This document shows, piece by piece, positions 34,331 to 45,147 of a stretch of 64,000 nucleotides of DNA. The stretch is from Vicia villosa. Lineage: Eukaryota; Streptophyta; Magnoliopsida; Fabales; Fabaceae. Numbering within the stretch: position 1 is the first letter of the stretch; each line of letters starts with the position of its first letter. The stretch lies in NCBI RefSeq assembly GCF_029867415.1, contig NC_081186.1, positions 14,392,930 to 14,456,929 of the forward strand, read 5' to 3'. The position numbers and the translations under genes were made by a program. Under the pieces are notes generated by a model. It saw nothing but the letters and a program-made list of their open reading frames with translations. It was not told the DNA's origin and ran no database searches.

Positions 34331-35503
34331 TGATTTGTTGATGGTATTTGTCTGACCAGTTGGTCGATCTGAAAGGCAAAGTTAGTTTTATGTGATTTTA
34401 TGAATGCAAATGAAATCTTTTCAAGGATCTTTAGGAATTTAGTTAGCAACATTAGAAAATGATTTGGTCGCGTCTTTGTCTAAGAATTCAAACTTTTGTC
34501 TTTGAATGTCTTTCTTTGAGAATCAAGCTCACCATATCCAGTGGGTCATAGCCTCTGATTCGGGATACCTGTACTTCTTAATTTGAAGGTACATGGCTAG
34601 AGGAAAATAAATCCTCTTGCCCCTTGATAGGTATGGTGTCTTTGAATTGGAAGACAAATAGCCAGAGAAAAATAAATCCTCTTGCCCCTTGATGAGAATT
34701 TAGTCCTTGATAATGGCACCTAAAATTGTGCGCCCTAAATTCCTAAGATCCTTGAAAGGGTTAGTTAACATGCTATGTTATGATGTCATGATGTTATGCG
34801 AGTGAAATGCATCAGGCAAAACGTAAGGTAGTAAGGACAAACGAGTCCTACAAGAAAACCTGCATGGAAATCAAAGGGTTAGTAGCACGCACAATTAAGT
34901 CACACAAGTGTACTTAGGTTTAAAGGCTTGTGTGAAGTCCATAGGTAAGTACCCTCCCCACTGAAGTTTAGTTGGTTCAACATGTCCTAGAATAGTAACC
35001 GGGTTCTATGGTGCTCATATCCCTGATCTTTCTCGCAGGCATTATCTCAACATGGCACTCAATCGGCCAGCCAAAAACATCCCTAGAGTCCAATCTCAAT
35101 GAGTGTAGCATCGAGTATCAACCGACTTCAGTCGGGAATCCAAAGCCATCCATCTCCCTACATCCTATAGGCCAAAGTCAAGTTCAACTAGGGTTATAAG
35201 GGCAAATTAGTGCTTAACGACACCACGCGGCAGCCAAATGTCTCCTCAATCATGTTCAAGGGCCATCAGGACAAACCAAAGCGTCACACTAACGGTGGCC
35301 ACCAGATCAACCATAACGATACATGTCGTACAGTCTCCTTGGTCTCTTGCCACATACCTAAGGTACACTAGATCCGGGTGTAGGATCTTTCACACAACAG
35401 AATACCCAAAACAACCTTAAAAAATAAAGCAATCAAATCAAACAAGTGAAAACATTTAAGTGAATCCTAAACTTTAAGGTAACCCCTCTTTTATTCGAAT
35501 ATA
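34331..35503 (-). other. 5' untranslated leader of Tat/Ogre-like element
   Basis: This lies between PBS and gag relic and has no supported ORF. A duplicated phrase, GGAAAATAAATCCTCTTGCCC / AGAAAAATAAATCCTCTTGCC, occurs at about 34601 and 34664. Confidence 0.5.
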
Positions 35504-35521
35504 TCCCCAGCAGAGTCGCCA
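35504..35521 (-). other. Presumed primer-binding site of Tat/Ogre-like element
   Basis: The minus strand reads TGGCGACTCTGCTGGGGA right after the LTR end CCGTATTACTGAAC. This sequence regularly follows Tat-type LTRs in plants and is taken as the tRNA primer site (tRNA-Arg is the reported primer of Ogre). Confidence 0.7.
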
Positions 35522-35526
35522 GTTCA

Positions 35527-37224
35527 GTAATACGGTGAATTGACTTTATTTGAAATGTCGCGGTAAGCAAGAGTTGCCACCGACTTTTATTTTATCCAAT
35601 TTATAGAAAGGCTAAAAGAACAGAAAAAGACCTTTTTAAAAGATTTTCAGTACGGGGGGTAAGTTATACAAAGGGAAGGTGTAAAGTACCCTTTGTATCC
35701 ATGGTTATCCATGGGCTCTTAATTGCTTAGCTCACTTTTGAATTGTTTGAAATGTTTGTGTGAATAAGAAAAGATTTCGAAGAAGAACTTTAGCTTGTAA
35801 ATAAGCGTAGTCTTTTTGAATTTGATTTTGAAAAGAGTGGGAAAAAGATTTTGAATTTAGAGCAAGCAATTAGTAGCAACTACCCTAAGTTTTGAAATTT
35901 GTCCTTTTAGCTTTTCAGGGTGAAAGGGTCTATCCATACCATGGGAGGGCAGAAAGTCTTTCAATTGGATATTAAGGGTCATCGAGATATCGTTCGCCAT
36001 AAGACTGTCCCTTGCCATAAAGAGGGCAGGTAGTCTAAGGGAAGGATATAATAGTCATTTAATATTTTTAGGCATCATGCGAGGATACCTTAGCAACAGG
36101 GACAGTCATTCTTTATAAGGCAACCTCGAGGGAGTTTCAATAACTTTAAAGGCAAAATTTGCTTTAGGTATCCTCGGAATCGAGGGACTTGACTATTTTA
36201 AGGCATTATCAATAAGGCAACAAGGCAACAGTAATAAGGCAACAAGGCAACCAGAGGGATTACCCTAAAGGTGTGTGGGTGCAACAATCACGTGGTTAAC
36301 TTCGATTACATTTATCTTGTAATTAGTGATCTAATTTAGTTCAAGGCTTGCACTCCCTAAGATTACTAACCACGCAGTTTAAAAATGCAGGAATTAAAGG
36401 CAGAAAAATAAAAGTCCTACGCTTATTACAATAAACACCTGCGGGGAAGGCGAAATAAAAGGCAGAAAATAAGAGGGAACTATAATTAGTCAAAATTCTT
36501 AAATGCCTTGATCTTCCTCGAACCCTCGATCAAATCTGAAAATTAAAAGGAAAATAATAGGGGTGAGTGTAAGAGGGATTCATTGACAATTTGAAGTAAA
36601 CCCTATTTTGGGCAAAAGGCAAAATAAGAATTAAAATGATATTTAAACAAAGAAAGAGTTAGAAACTTAGCTTTTGATCTGATATGGCGCGTAATTGGAG
36701 GATCTTGGTTAACCCTAAAAATCAATGATAAAAAGAAATAGGGTTAGTGTATGGAGGATCTATCGATAAACCTCACAACCCTGATTTGGGCACAAGTTAA
36801 CCATGGTTAATGGAATAAAACCTTACATTAATTAATTATTGGTTTTCAACCTAATTAATTAAATCGACAAAAACTAGATTTCGATTAAATTAACCCTAAC
36901 CATTAATCTAAAATATAATAATTAAATTGATTTAAATTCAAATAAACATATTTTTTTTATTATTTTTCTAAATTAACAAAAATAACCTCAATTATTATTC
37001 TAAATTAACAAGTTAATCTAAATTAATACTTTAATTATTTAAATTAAATTAAAATAATTATCAAAATATTTTTTCATAAAGGAACTAATTTTTAAAAGAA
37101 TTTCAATTAAGAGAAAGAAAAAAAACAAGAGGATAATAAAATAATAAAAAAGGATTGAATAAAAAAGAAAAATAAAAAAAATTTAGATAACTTAGCTGCG
37201 ATTATGTGTTGCGCATGCCCTGAG
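35527..37224 (-). repeat. 5' LTR of Tat/Ogre-like element, distal part
   Basis: It matches 56987-58740 of the nearby solo LTR: TAATACGGTGAATTGAC, GGTAGGTTATACAAAGGGAA-like, TACCCTTTGTATCCATGG, GGATATAATAGTCATTTAAT and AGGGATTACCCTAAAGG. It is broken at 37224 by the chromovirus LTR. Confidence 0.85.
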
Positions 37225-39089
37225 TGTAACACCCCTCTAATAACCCGCGGAATTTAAACAAATATTAATCAGAGTAACATGCAAGAGGTGTCACAATTCA
37301 TAAAATAAAGAATACACACGTTCGGCACATGTCATGCATTCTCTGAAATATTCGAAATTATAACTCATTAAAAGAAATCATGTTTACACAGTGGAATTGA
37401 ATTATCAAGCCAACATTCATCATTAATGTATCAGACTCAAACAACAACAAACAAAAGAGTTATAATCAAAACTCCAAAACAACGCGTTCCCAGTGTTACA
37501 TCTACCAGAGCATGACGCCGACACTATAGCTAAAAACCGACTTATGAGCTATTCCTCACCAAGTCGCGCCGCTATCCTCAATCTGAAATGACAACAAGTA
37601 AGGGTGAGTCTCATCACAGTTAACCAATGTTATTGCATCATAAATAATAACATATCATAGATATATCATTCACCCAATAGTTTCATATTCAGTCAAACCA
37701 TCATTACACATCCACAGATAAACAGACAAGTCATCACATAACATATATAATCATGTTATAGAACAAATCATGCACATGTATGAAACTGACACTATGCATG
37801 TGGTACCAAACATCACTAGTGGAAAAATCCACCGACCGATCTATCATCATCCAGATACGGCCCTGCCAGCACATATTCCACACAATGGGAATCTTGCCCT
37901 TCACTGTATCCCCTCATCATTAGGATACAACCCTCATCAAATGATTATGAATGCATGCAAACACATATATATAACATACCAACATCATCATCTCACCATG
38001 AGTAGCATCATCTATACTCATACATCATCATTCATCATCATCATCATTAACAAGTATGTTCATATATGTATACAATTGCATCATTCAATAAAAATCATAT
38101 AACAATAAATCCTACAGATTCGTCAGTTCGAAAGTTACACGCCATTAACCTTCAAAAATCACAAAACAACAAAATCTACAAGTCACGCTGGCCATACGCG
38201 TACCATACGCGTACCAGCAGAGATAAAATTTCACAACACACACACCATACGCGTATCATACGCGTATGGACAGGTCCATTTTTCCACACAAACACATGCA
38301 TACGCGTATTAGCCTGCCATACGCGTATCTGCCAGACACCATACGCGTACCATACGCGTATGAGCAGAAGGGCACATTCTGATGTACCATGGGGAGCGTA
38401 CCATACGCGAACCACACCCCCCATATGCGTATCATACGCGTACAATACGTGAATGGACAGCAGTTCCAAAAACCTGCAACTTACCCATTCATCTTCATCG
38501 CGAATCCATTCGTTTCAACCTGCGATTTGGGTCTCAAACCATAATTTCTACCTTCTAAACAACATAGAATTCATCCAACATCAATAGCCTATGACTCTAT
38601 ATTCGATTTTACTCATCATAACCTAAATCTATTCAGTATTTAGGGATTAACATGTCCAGATTTCAAATCAAATGATGAACACAAATTGTAAAATCCAGAA
38701 TATAGAACCTATTGAACCCAAACAATATTCCCAATCCACACTATTACCCATAACACAATAATAGAGATTAAACGGAGAGTCCCCCCTTACCTCAAACAAA
38801 TTTCTTGGTTCTTGGTCTCTCCCTCTACAGTTCTCCTTCACGTTCCTCGTTCCCAACTTCTGTTCTTTCACGTTCTTTCTTTGTTTCCCAAATCCAAATG
38901 TTTTATGAAAATAATAATAAAATTAGTAAAAAGGATTATTAAATCACCCCCCCTTCTTTTACTATTTCTTCATATGGCCCAAATGCCATAAACCATTATT
39001 TATTCATTATTTTCACAAAATCCTTAATAATTCTAATTATTAATTCAATATTCCAATTAAATTAATATTAAAATTATACGGGTGTTACA
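37225..39089 (-). repeat. Chromovirus copy 1 3' LTR (LTR A, 1,865 bp)
   Basis: TGTAACACCC...GGGTGTTACA termini are perfect inverted repeats. It contains the TACGCGTA array at 38186-38456. It is complete relative to LTR B, which has lost about 380 bp. Confidence 0.93.
38186..38456. repeat. TACGCGTA palindrome array in chromovirus LTR
   Basis: About nine exact copies of the 8-bp palindrome TACGCGTA, mostly as adjacent pairs CCATACGCGTACCATACGCG, plus decayed variants (ATATGCGTA, ATACGCGAA, ATACGTGAA). The variants at CpG positions look like methylation decay. The array recurs in LTR B at 44228-44480 with about ten exact copies and one pair shortened. Confidence 0.92.
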
Positions 39090-39101
39090 ACTCTCCCCCA
39101 C
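39090..39101 (-). other. Polypurine tract, chromovirus copy 1
   Basis: The minus strand reads GTGGGGGAGAGT immediately before TGTAACACC. The same tract is at 45120-45131 in copy 2. Confidence 0.85.
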
Positions 39102-39131
39102 TAAAAGAGTTTTCGTCCTCGAAAACATACC

Positions 39132-42100
39132 TCAGGTAAAAAGTTCCGGATAAGAGTCCTTCATCTGACTCTCTAGCTCCCAGGTAACATTTCCCTCAGC
39201 CGGTCCTCCCCAAGCTACTCTGACCAAAGCTATTTCCTTGCCACGCAATTGCTTCAGCCTTCTATCTTCGATCCTCACAGGTAAAGTTTCAACCGTCAAG
39301 TTGTCTTTCACCTGTACATTATCTACTTGGATCACATGGGACGGATCCGAAATGTATTTCCTCAACTTAGACACATGAAATACATCATGCAAATTTGCAA
39401 GCATCGGCGGTAAAGCGATACGATAAGCCACTTCTTCCTCTCTTTCAGAAATTTGGAATGGTCCAATAAAACGTGGAGTCAACTTCTTTGACTTCAATGC
39501 TCGACCAATCCCCGTCATAGGAGTAACTCTCAAAAACACATGATCTCCCTCTTGAAACTCAAGTGTTTTCCTCCTCTTGTCATGATAACTCTTCTGACGA
39601 CTCTGAGAAGCTTTCATCTTCTCTTGGATCATCTTAATCTTCTCTGTAGTTTGTTGTACAATTTCTGGGCCAATCACAGCACTCTCGCCAGATTCGTACC
39701 AACACAACGGCGTCCTACACCTCCTACCATACAAAGCCTCAAACGGAGCCATACCGATACTTGAATGATAACTGTTGTTGTAGGTAAACTCAATCAAAGG
39801 CAGATAACTATCCCAAGTACCTCCTTTTTCCAACACACAAGCTCTCAACAGATCTTCTAACGACTGAATCGTCCTCTCAGTCTGTCCATCAGTCTGCGGA
39901 TGATAAGTAGAACTCAATCTCAGCTTAGTACCAATAACTTTCTGCAAACCTTCCCAAAACTTAGACGTAAACCTCGGATCTCTGTCTGACACGATACTTG
40001 AAGGAATACCATGCAGACTCACTATCTTCTCAATATACAATTGAGCTAGCTTCTCCATCGGATAATCCATTCTCACCGGTATAAAATGTGCAGACTTCGT
40101 CAACCTGTCCACCACGACCCAGATAGCTTCACAATTTCTGACAGTCCTCGGCAAACCCGACACAAAATCCATTGATATGCTATCCCACTTCCACTCAGGA
40201 ATAAACATCGCTTGCATAAACCCATATGGTTTCTGATGCTCAATTTTTGACTTCTGGCACGTCAAACAAGAATACACAAACTCAGCAATTTCCTTCTTCA
40301 TTCCAGGCCACCAAAATAACTTTTTCAAATCATGATACATCTTGGTAGCACCAGGATGAATGCTTAACCCACTACGGTGTCCTTCTTCTTAAATACGCCT
40401 TCGGAGTTCATCAATATCAGGAACACAAACTCGGTCACCAAACCTCAGTATACCGTTCTCGTCAACTCTGAATTCACCATTCTTGCCTTGGTTGATCAAA
40501 GTCAACTTATCAATCAATTCAACATCAGCTTTCTGACCTTCTCTAATCTCTTCAAGAATACCACTAGTCAGCTTCAGCATACCTAATTTAACACTAGTAG
40601 GAGTACCTTCGCACACAAAACTCAAGTCTCTGAATTGTTCAATCAAATCCAATTCCTTCACCATTAGCATGGACATATGCAATGTCTTCCTACTCAATGC
40701 ATCAACAACTACGTTTGCCTTACCCGGATGGTAATTCAAACCAAAATCATAATCTTTAAGGAATTCTAACCACCTTCTCTGCCTCATATTCAGCTCTTTC
40801 TAATCAAAGAGATACTTCAGGCTCTTATGATCATTGAATACTTCAAATCTCAAACCATACAAATAATGTCGCCATAGCTTCAAAACAAAAACCACAGCTG
40901 CCAACTCTAAATCACGAGTCGGATAATTCCTTTCATGCACTTTGAGTTGTCTCGACGCATAAGCGACTACTTGTTGATTCTGCATCAATACACCACCTAA
41001 AACCATCAGCGATGCATCACAATAGACCATAAACGATTCTTTCGGATTCGGCAAAATCAAGATAGGAGCACTAGTCAACCTCCTCTTCAGTTCTTGGAAT
41101 AATTCTTCACACTTTGCATCCCAAATAAAAGCTTGTCCCTTCCTGGTTAGTTTAGTTAACGGCAATGCTAACTTTGAAAATCCTTCAATGACCTTTCTGT
41201 AGTAACCTGCAAGACCAAGAAAACTACGAATCTCTGACACTGACTTCGGAGCTTCCCACTGAGATACAGCTTCTATCTTTGTAGGATCAACAGCAATACC
41301 ATTCTTAGAAATTACATGACCAAGAAAACTGACCTCTTCCAACCAAAATTCACACTTCGACAGTTTGGCAAAAAGTTGCTTCTCTTTCAATAGCTCTAAT
41401 ACAGTTCTAAGATGTTCTGCATGTTCTTCCTCATTCTTAGAATATATCAGGATATCATCAATAAATACCACTACAAACTTTTCGAGATAAGGATGAAAGA
41501 TCTTGTTCATATATTCCATAAAGACACCAGGTGCATTAGTAACTCCAAACGGAATTACAGAATACTCGTAATGTCCATACCTTGTTCTAAAAGCAGTCTT
41601 CTGAATATCGTCATCTTTCACACGTATCTAATGATACCAAGACCTCAGATCAATTTTGCTAAACACACGCGCTCCAACCAACTGATCCATCAAATCATCA
41701 ATCCTCGACAATGGATACCGATTCTTGATAGTAACCTTGTTCAATTGTCTGTAATCCACACACAGCCTCATTGAACCCTCTTTCTTCTTCACAGCAACAC
41801 AGGCGCACCCCACGGCGAAACACTAGGACGAATGAATTTCTTCTCAAGCAATTCTTCTAACTGCTTCTTCAGTTCATCCAATTCAGATGGTGACATACGA
41901 TACGGTGCCATCGACACTGGACTAGTTCCCGGAACCAAATCAATAGAAAACTCCACTTCTCTTTCCGGTGGTAATTCATTCACATCTTCTGGAAAAACTT
42001 CTGGAAACTCACACACCACAGGTAATTCGCTACTCGCCACTTTTTCTTTCACATTCCTCAATGCGAACAACATAAACACTGTTGCACCATCTCCGATAGC

Positions 42101-43486
42101 CTCATTCACCTGTCTAGCTGTCATTTCTAGATCATCAGTACTAACCTCTTCAGGAAAAATTACCGTCTTTGCAAAGCAGTTGATATGAACACGGTTGAAT
42201 TCCAACCAGTTCATTCCCAGGATTACATCGAGTTGTTTCAACGGAAAGCACACTAAGTCCATCCCGAATTCTCTACCAAAAATGTCAACTGGACAATTCA
42301 AGCATGCAGACGAAGTAGTTACTGAACCCGATGCAGGAGTGTCAATAACCATACTTCCATTTATGTTAGATATCTCAAGATTTAACCTCGTAGCACAATC
42401 CAAAGAAATAAAATAATGAGTTGCTCCAGTATCAATAATCGCAACTAAAGGTGTGCCATGAATGAAACACGTACCTTTAATCAATTTGTCTTCTGGAGTA
42501 GTCTCTGACCCTGTCAAAGCAAAAACCTTTCCTCCTGATTGGTTCTTCATTGGCTTAGGACAATTCGGACTTATGTGACCCTCTTCACCACAGTTGTAAC
42601 AAACCCTCTTCTTGCAGTCAACAGCAATATGACCCACTGGGTCGCACTTGTAACACTTCTTCTGATCAAGCTTACACTCGTTCCTACGATGTCCCATCTC
42701 ACCACAATTATAGCATCTGATAAGAGCACTGGAATCTCCCCCATTGGGTTTCTTCCAATCAGCAGGTTTACCTCTACCATATGGCTTACCTCTATCCATC
42801 TGTTTCTCACCCTTCCTGTCAACCAACTCGCAAGAGTGAGATGACTTCAGCTTGATGTTATCTTCTTCGAAAATCCTGCTGCAATCCACTAAGTCAACAA
42901 ACCTCCGAATCCTCTGGTACATAATACCATGCTTGATCTCATCACGGAGGCCATTCTCAAACTTGACACATTTTGAGAACTCACTGGCTTCATCATTGTT
43001 ATAATGCACATAGTACTTTGCCAGCTCTACAAACTTTGCAGCATATTCTGGTACTGTCATGTTACCTTGGACCATCTCCAGAAATTCAACCTCTTTTCTG
43101 CCTCTAACATCCTCAAGAAAATACCTCCTCAGAAATTCCCTTTTGAATATAGCACAAGTAATTGTTGTACCACCAGCATCCAGTTCAGCTCTGATTGCCA
43201 ACCACCAGTCATCAGCCTCCTCAGATAACATGTGAGTGCCATACCTCACTTTGAGATTCTCAGCACAGTCAATGACTCTGAAAATCCTCTCGATCTCCTT
43301 GAGCCATTTCTGAGCGCCTTCAGGATCATGCGTGCCTTTGAACAATGGAGGATTGTTCCTCTGAAAATTCCCCAACTGCCTTTCAGCACCAATCCCTGCT
43401 CATACAGCATTTCCTCCAAGCACACCAGCAATCATGCCCAGAGCCTCAGCGATAGCATCATCATTTCTTCCTCCTCTTCCAGCCAT
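39132..43486 (-). pseudogene. Chromovirus Gag-Pol polyprotein, copy 1
   Basis: The reading starts at ATG 43486 (MAGRGGRNDD). Zinc knuckles CYNCGEMGHRRNEC, CYKCDPVGHIAVDC and CYNCGEEGHISPNC lie at residues about 221-272 of the 41789-43375 frame. Protease DTGATHYF follows, then RT with FIDD, RNase H (YCDASL), integrase (CLTC zinc part, [20 protein letters not shown]) and a chromodomain-like end (VTWELESQ). Lesions: TGA at 43400-43402, a 1-bp loss near 41800, TAG at 41628-41630 (Gln site), TAG at 40800-40802 (Gln site) and TAA near 40388 (Leu site). The frameshift and the 41628 stop are shared with copy 2; the last two stops are private. It normally encodes all replication functions; this copy cannot. 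Confidence 0.93.
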
Positions 43487-43600
43487 TGTTCTACTTAACC
43501 ACAAACAACCAGTCAGAACAAAAGTATCGACAAATAACTCGTATTAGTCGCATACACAGGAAAGACTGACACTAAGACTCAGGTCATAACGATCGACTAT

Positions 43601-43612
43601 GCTCTGATACCA
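43601..43612 (-). other. Primer-binding site, chromovirus copy 1
   Basis: The minus strand reads TGGTATCAGAGC, four bases after the LTR end (TATA in place of TACA). Confidence 0.92.
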
Positions 43613-43616
43613 CTAT

Positions 43617-45119
43617 TATAACACCCCTCTAATAACCCGCGGCATTTAAACAAATATTGATCAGAGTAACATGCAAGAGGTGTCACAATTCATAAAATAA
43701 AGAATACACACGTTCGGCACATGTCATGCATTCTCTGAAATATCTGAAATTATAACTCATTAAATGAAATCATGTTTACACAGCGGAATTGAATTATCAA
43801 GCCAACATTCATCATTAATGTATCAAACTCAAACAACAACAAACAAAAGAGTTATAATAAAAACTCCAAAACAACGCGTTCCCAGTGTTACATCTACCAG
43901 AGCGGAATTGAATTAACAAGTATGTACATATATGTTGCCCTTCACTATATCCCCTCATCATTAGGATACAGCCCTCATCAAATGATTATGAATGCATGCA
44001 AACACATATATATAACATACCAACATCATCATCTCACCATGAGTAGCATCATCTATACTCATACATCATCATTCATCATCATCATCATTAACAAGTATGT
44101 TCGTATATGTATACAATTGCATCATTCAATAAAAATCATATAACAATAAATCATACAGATTCGTCAGTTCGAAAGTTACACGCCATTAACATTCAAAAAT
44201 CACAAAACAGCAAAATCTACAAGTCACGCTGGCCATACGCGTACCATACGCGTACCAGCAGAGATAAAATTTCACAACACACACACCATACGCGTATCAT
44301 ACGCGTATGGACAGGTCCATTTTTCCACACAAACACATGCATACGCGTATTAGCCTGCCATACGCGTATCTGCCAGACACCATACGCGTATGAGCAGAAG
44401 GGCACATTCTGATGTACCATGGGGAGCGTACCATACGCGTACCACACCCCCCATACGCGTATCATACGCGTACCATACGTGAATGGACAGGAGTTCCAAA
44501 AACCTGCAACTTACCCATTCATCTTCATCGCGAATCTATTCGTTTCAACCTGCGATTTGGGTCTCAAACCATAATTTCTACCTTCTAAACAGCATAGAAT
44601 TCATCCAACATCAATAGCATATGACTCTATATTCGATTTTACTCATCATAACCTAAATCTATTCAGTATTTAGGGATTAACATGTCCAGATTTCAAATCA
44701 AATGATGAACACAAATTGTAAAATCCAGAATATAGAACCTATTGAACCCAAACAATATTCCCAATCCACACTATTACCCATAACACAATAATAGAGATTA
44801 AAAGGAGAGTCCCCCCTTACCTTAGACAAATTTCTTGGTTCTTGGTCTCTCCCTCTACAGTTCTCCTTCACGTTCCTCGTTCCCAACTTCTGTTCTTTCA
44901 CGTTCTTTCTTTGTTTCCCAAATCCAAATGTTTTATGAAAATAATAATAAAATTAGTAAAAAGGATTATTAAATCACCCCCCCTTCTTTTGCTATTTCTT
45001 CATATGGCCCAAATGCCATAAACCATTATTTATTCATTATTTTCACAAAATCCTTAATAATTCTAATTATTAATTCAATATTCCAATTAAATTAATATTA
45101 AAATTATACGGGTGTTACA
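43617..45119 (-). repeat. Shared LTR (LTR B, 1,503 bp) between chromovirus copies 1 and 2
   Basis: It aligns with LTR A throughout except that LTR A 37512-37892 is replaced by about 31 bp of filler (43913-43937). PBS of copy 1 flanks its left side and PPT of copy 2 its right side, so one LTR serves both. The left terminal dinucleotide has mutated (TATAACACC for TGTAACACC). Confidence 0.92.
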
Positions 45120-45147
45120 ACTCTCCCCCACTAAAAGAGTTTTTGTC

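Larger units (their letters stand above)
37225..45119 (-). mobile_element. Chromovirus copy 1 (Ty3/gypsy, Tekay-like), LTR-internal-LTR
   Basis: On the minus strand: 5' LTR 45119-43617, PBS 43612-43601, gag-pol 43486-39132 with stops and a frameshift, PPT 39101-39090, 3' LTR 39089-37225. It has a single gag-pol reading with three zinc knuckles, DTG protease, FIDD reverse transcriptase, RNase H, HHCC/DDE integrase and a C-terminal chromodomain-like end. Long LTRs and an initiator-Met primer site fit the Tekay branch of chromoviruses; the branch call is inference. Its 5' LTR also serves as the 3' LTR of copy 2. Confidence 0.92.

Noticed and set aside
38176..38469. 97-residue antisense frame with repeated VWYAYG-like peptides, also 44217-44465
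   Set aside because: The peptide repeat is only the translation of the TACGCGTA array in the chromovirus LTR; there is no start context or family resemblance.
41832..42188. Long plus-strand frames within the chromovirus coding region (also 41412-41774, 46391-46765, 47443-47805, 47863-48219)
   Set aside because: They are shadows of the minus-strand gag-pol, repeated in both copies only because the copies are nearly identical.
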